DNA from: Euzebyaceae bacterium
Lineage (GTDB): Bacteria; Actinomycetota; Nitriliruptoria; Euzebyales; Egibacteraceae
Assembly: GCA_013698135.1 (NCBI GenBank)
Contig: JACCVM010000241.1
Coordinates: 1-5,681 of the forward strand
Direction: 5' to 3'
Length of the DNA stretch: 5,681 nt
Position 1 is the first letter of the stretch. Every line of letters starts with the position of its first letter. The translations under genes and the position numbers were made by a program. Below, piece by piece: positions 5,162-5,681 of the stretch. The notes below the pieces were generated by a model. That model saw only the letters and a program-made list of their open reading frames with translations, was not told the origin of the DNA and ran no database searches.

Positions 5162-5681
5162 ATGATCGTGCTGCTACGGCGTCTGGTGGGCCGGGTCCCC
5201 GCGATGGCGGTTGCGCTGCTGCTGCTGGCCGCTTGCGCTCCGATCTCCGACAGCGCAGACGACCGCCTGCAGGCGGGCTCCGCCAGCGAGGCCGCAAGCG
5301 ACGGCGAGGCGGCAAGCGACGGGGGCGGGGCCGCAGCCGGGGCGGGTGGCGGTGGTGAGCTGACCTACGCGGCCGCTCCACCCAACACCATCAACCCCCA
5401 CATGATGAGCTCACTGGGCGACATCCACACCGTGCAACCTGTCGTCAACTACCTGGTGCGTCTGGGACAGGACCTGTCCCTGCAGCCAGATCTGGCCACG
5501 GAGTGGGACAGCGAGGACGCGCGAACCTGGACCTTCAAGGTGGGGGAGGGCGTAACCTTCCACGACGGGTCGGACTTTGACGCCGAAGACGTCGTGGCGA
5601 CCTTCGACCGGATCGTCGATCCCAAGGAGCAGTCAGCGGCCGCCGGCTCCTTCACCTTCCTGGAGAAGGGCGGCACGACGG
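5162..5681 (+). CDS. ABC transporter substrate-binding lipoprotein, family 5 (oligopeptide/nickel type), 3' end cut by window
   Basis: This is the extracytoplasmic, lipid-anchored receptor of an ABC importer. Family members bind peptides, nickel chelates, opines or sugars; the ligand cannot be read from this fragment. The first 173 codons are present. The signal peptide has Arg residues (R6, R7, R11), a hydrophobic core (about 14-24) and the lipobox LAAC, with C25 the predicted lipidated residue. A low-complexity Ala/Ser/Gly/Asp/Glu linker (about 26-65) follows, then the mature domain from about E66. Family landmarks are NTINPHMM (75-82), the PDLATEW block (109-115), and WTFKVGEGVTFHDG followed by AEDVV (123-145), the signature region of family 5 binding proteins. 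Usual total length is about 500-600 residues, so roughly two thirds is missing. Permease and ATPase genes would be expected further right but are not visible. It is transcribed divergently from the PLP-enzyme operon. Confidence 0.9.
   Translation, partial: MIVLLRRLVGRVPAMAVALLLLAACAPISDSADDRLQAGSASEAASDGEAASDGGGAAAGAGGGGELTYAAAPPNTINPHMMSSLGDIHTVQPVVNYLVRLGQDLSLQPDLATEWDSEDARTWTFKVGEGVTFHDGSDFDAEDVVATFDRIVDPKEQSAAAGSFTFLEKGGTT
5288..5323 (+). repeat. Tandem 18-base repeat encoding EAASDG twice
   Basis: Two adjacent 18-base units (5288-5305 and 5306-5323) differ at 2 positions and encode residues 43-48 and 49-54 of the lipoprotein linker. Such units usually vary in copy number by slippage, and here they only change linker length between the lipid anchor and the binding domain. 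Confidence 0.6.

Noticed and set aside
4450..5358. Plus-strand open frame of 302 codons
   Set aside because: It lies antisense to the PLP enzyme and then out of frame over the lipoprotein gene, whose signal peptide and binding-protein motifs are in another frame.

Overview
The window is high-GC DNA from what looks like an actinobacterium; the genus cannot be fixed from the sequence. The grounds are very GC-rich third codon positions, GTG starts, short translation-coupling overlaps, a tandem pair of dynamin-like GTPases of the type known from Streptomyces, and a small sulfur-carrier protein closely resembling mycobacterial CysO. No RNA gene, CRISPR array, insertion sequence or phage gene was seen.

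Layout. From about 5 kb leftwards, everything is on the minus strand. (1) A threonine-synthase-like PLP enzyme with an N-terminal Cys4 zinc ribbon (4953 to 3697) overlaps by ATGA with (2) a 91-residue CysO/MoaD/ThiS-type sulfur carrier ending in Gly-Gly (3700 to 3425). After a 134-base gap come (3) a complete dynamin-like GTPase of 580 residues (3290 to 1548) and, overlapping its stop by 8 bases, (4) a second dynamin-like GTPase with two C-terminal membrane segments. This fourth gene starts at a GTG (1555) and runs off the left edge. On the plus strand, (5) a lipoprotein substrate-binding protein of the family 5 (oligopeptide/nickel type) ABC importers begins at 5162 and runs off the right edge.

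The 208-base divergent region between genes 1 and 5 (4954-5161) is the most structured non-coding stretch. It holds a 16-base tandem repeat joined to an inverted copy of its GGAGAA half (4973-5011), which may be an operator or RNA switch for the PLP-enzyme operon. It also holds a 13-bp stem with a 4-base loop (5109-5138) just before the ribosome-binding site of the lipoprotein gene.

How the genes may work together. The two GTPases are very probably a co-translated membrane-remodelling pair, comparable to DynA/DynB, which stabilise FtsZ rings in sporulating Streptomyces. The PLP enzyme and sulfur carrier are also co-translated. Known CysO works with the PLP enzyme CysM as a thiocarboxylate sulfur donor on O-phosphoserine. 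A CysO-like carrier coupled instead to a threonine-synthase-like enzyme suggests either simple co-regulation or an unassigned carrier-dependent sulfur transfer. That is the most interesting hypothesis here, and it is inference.
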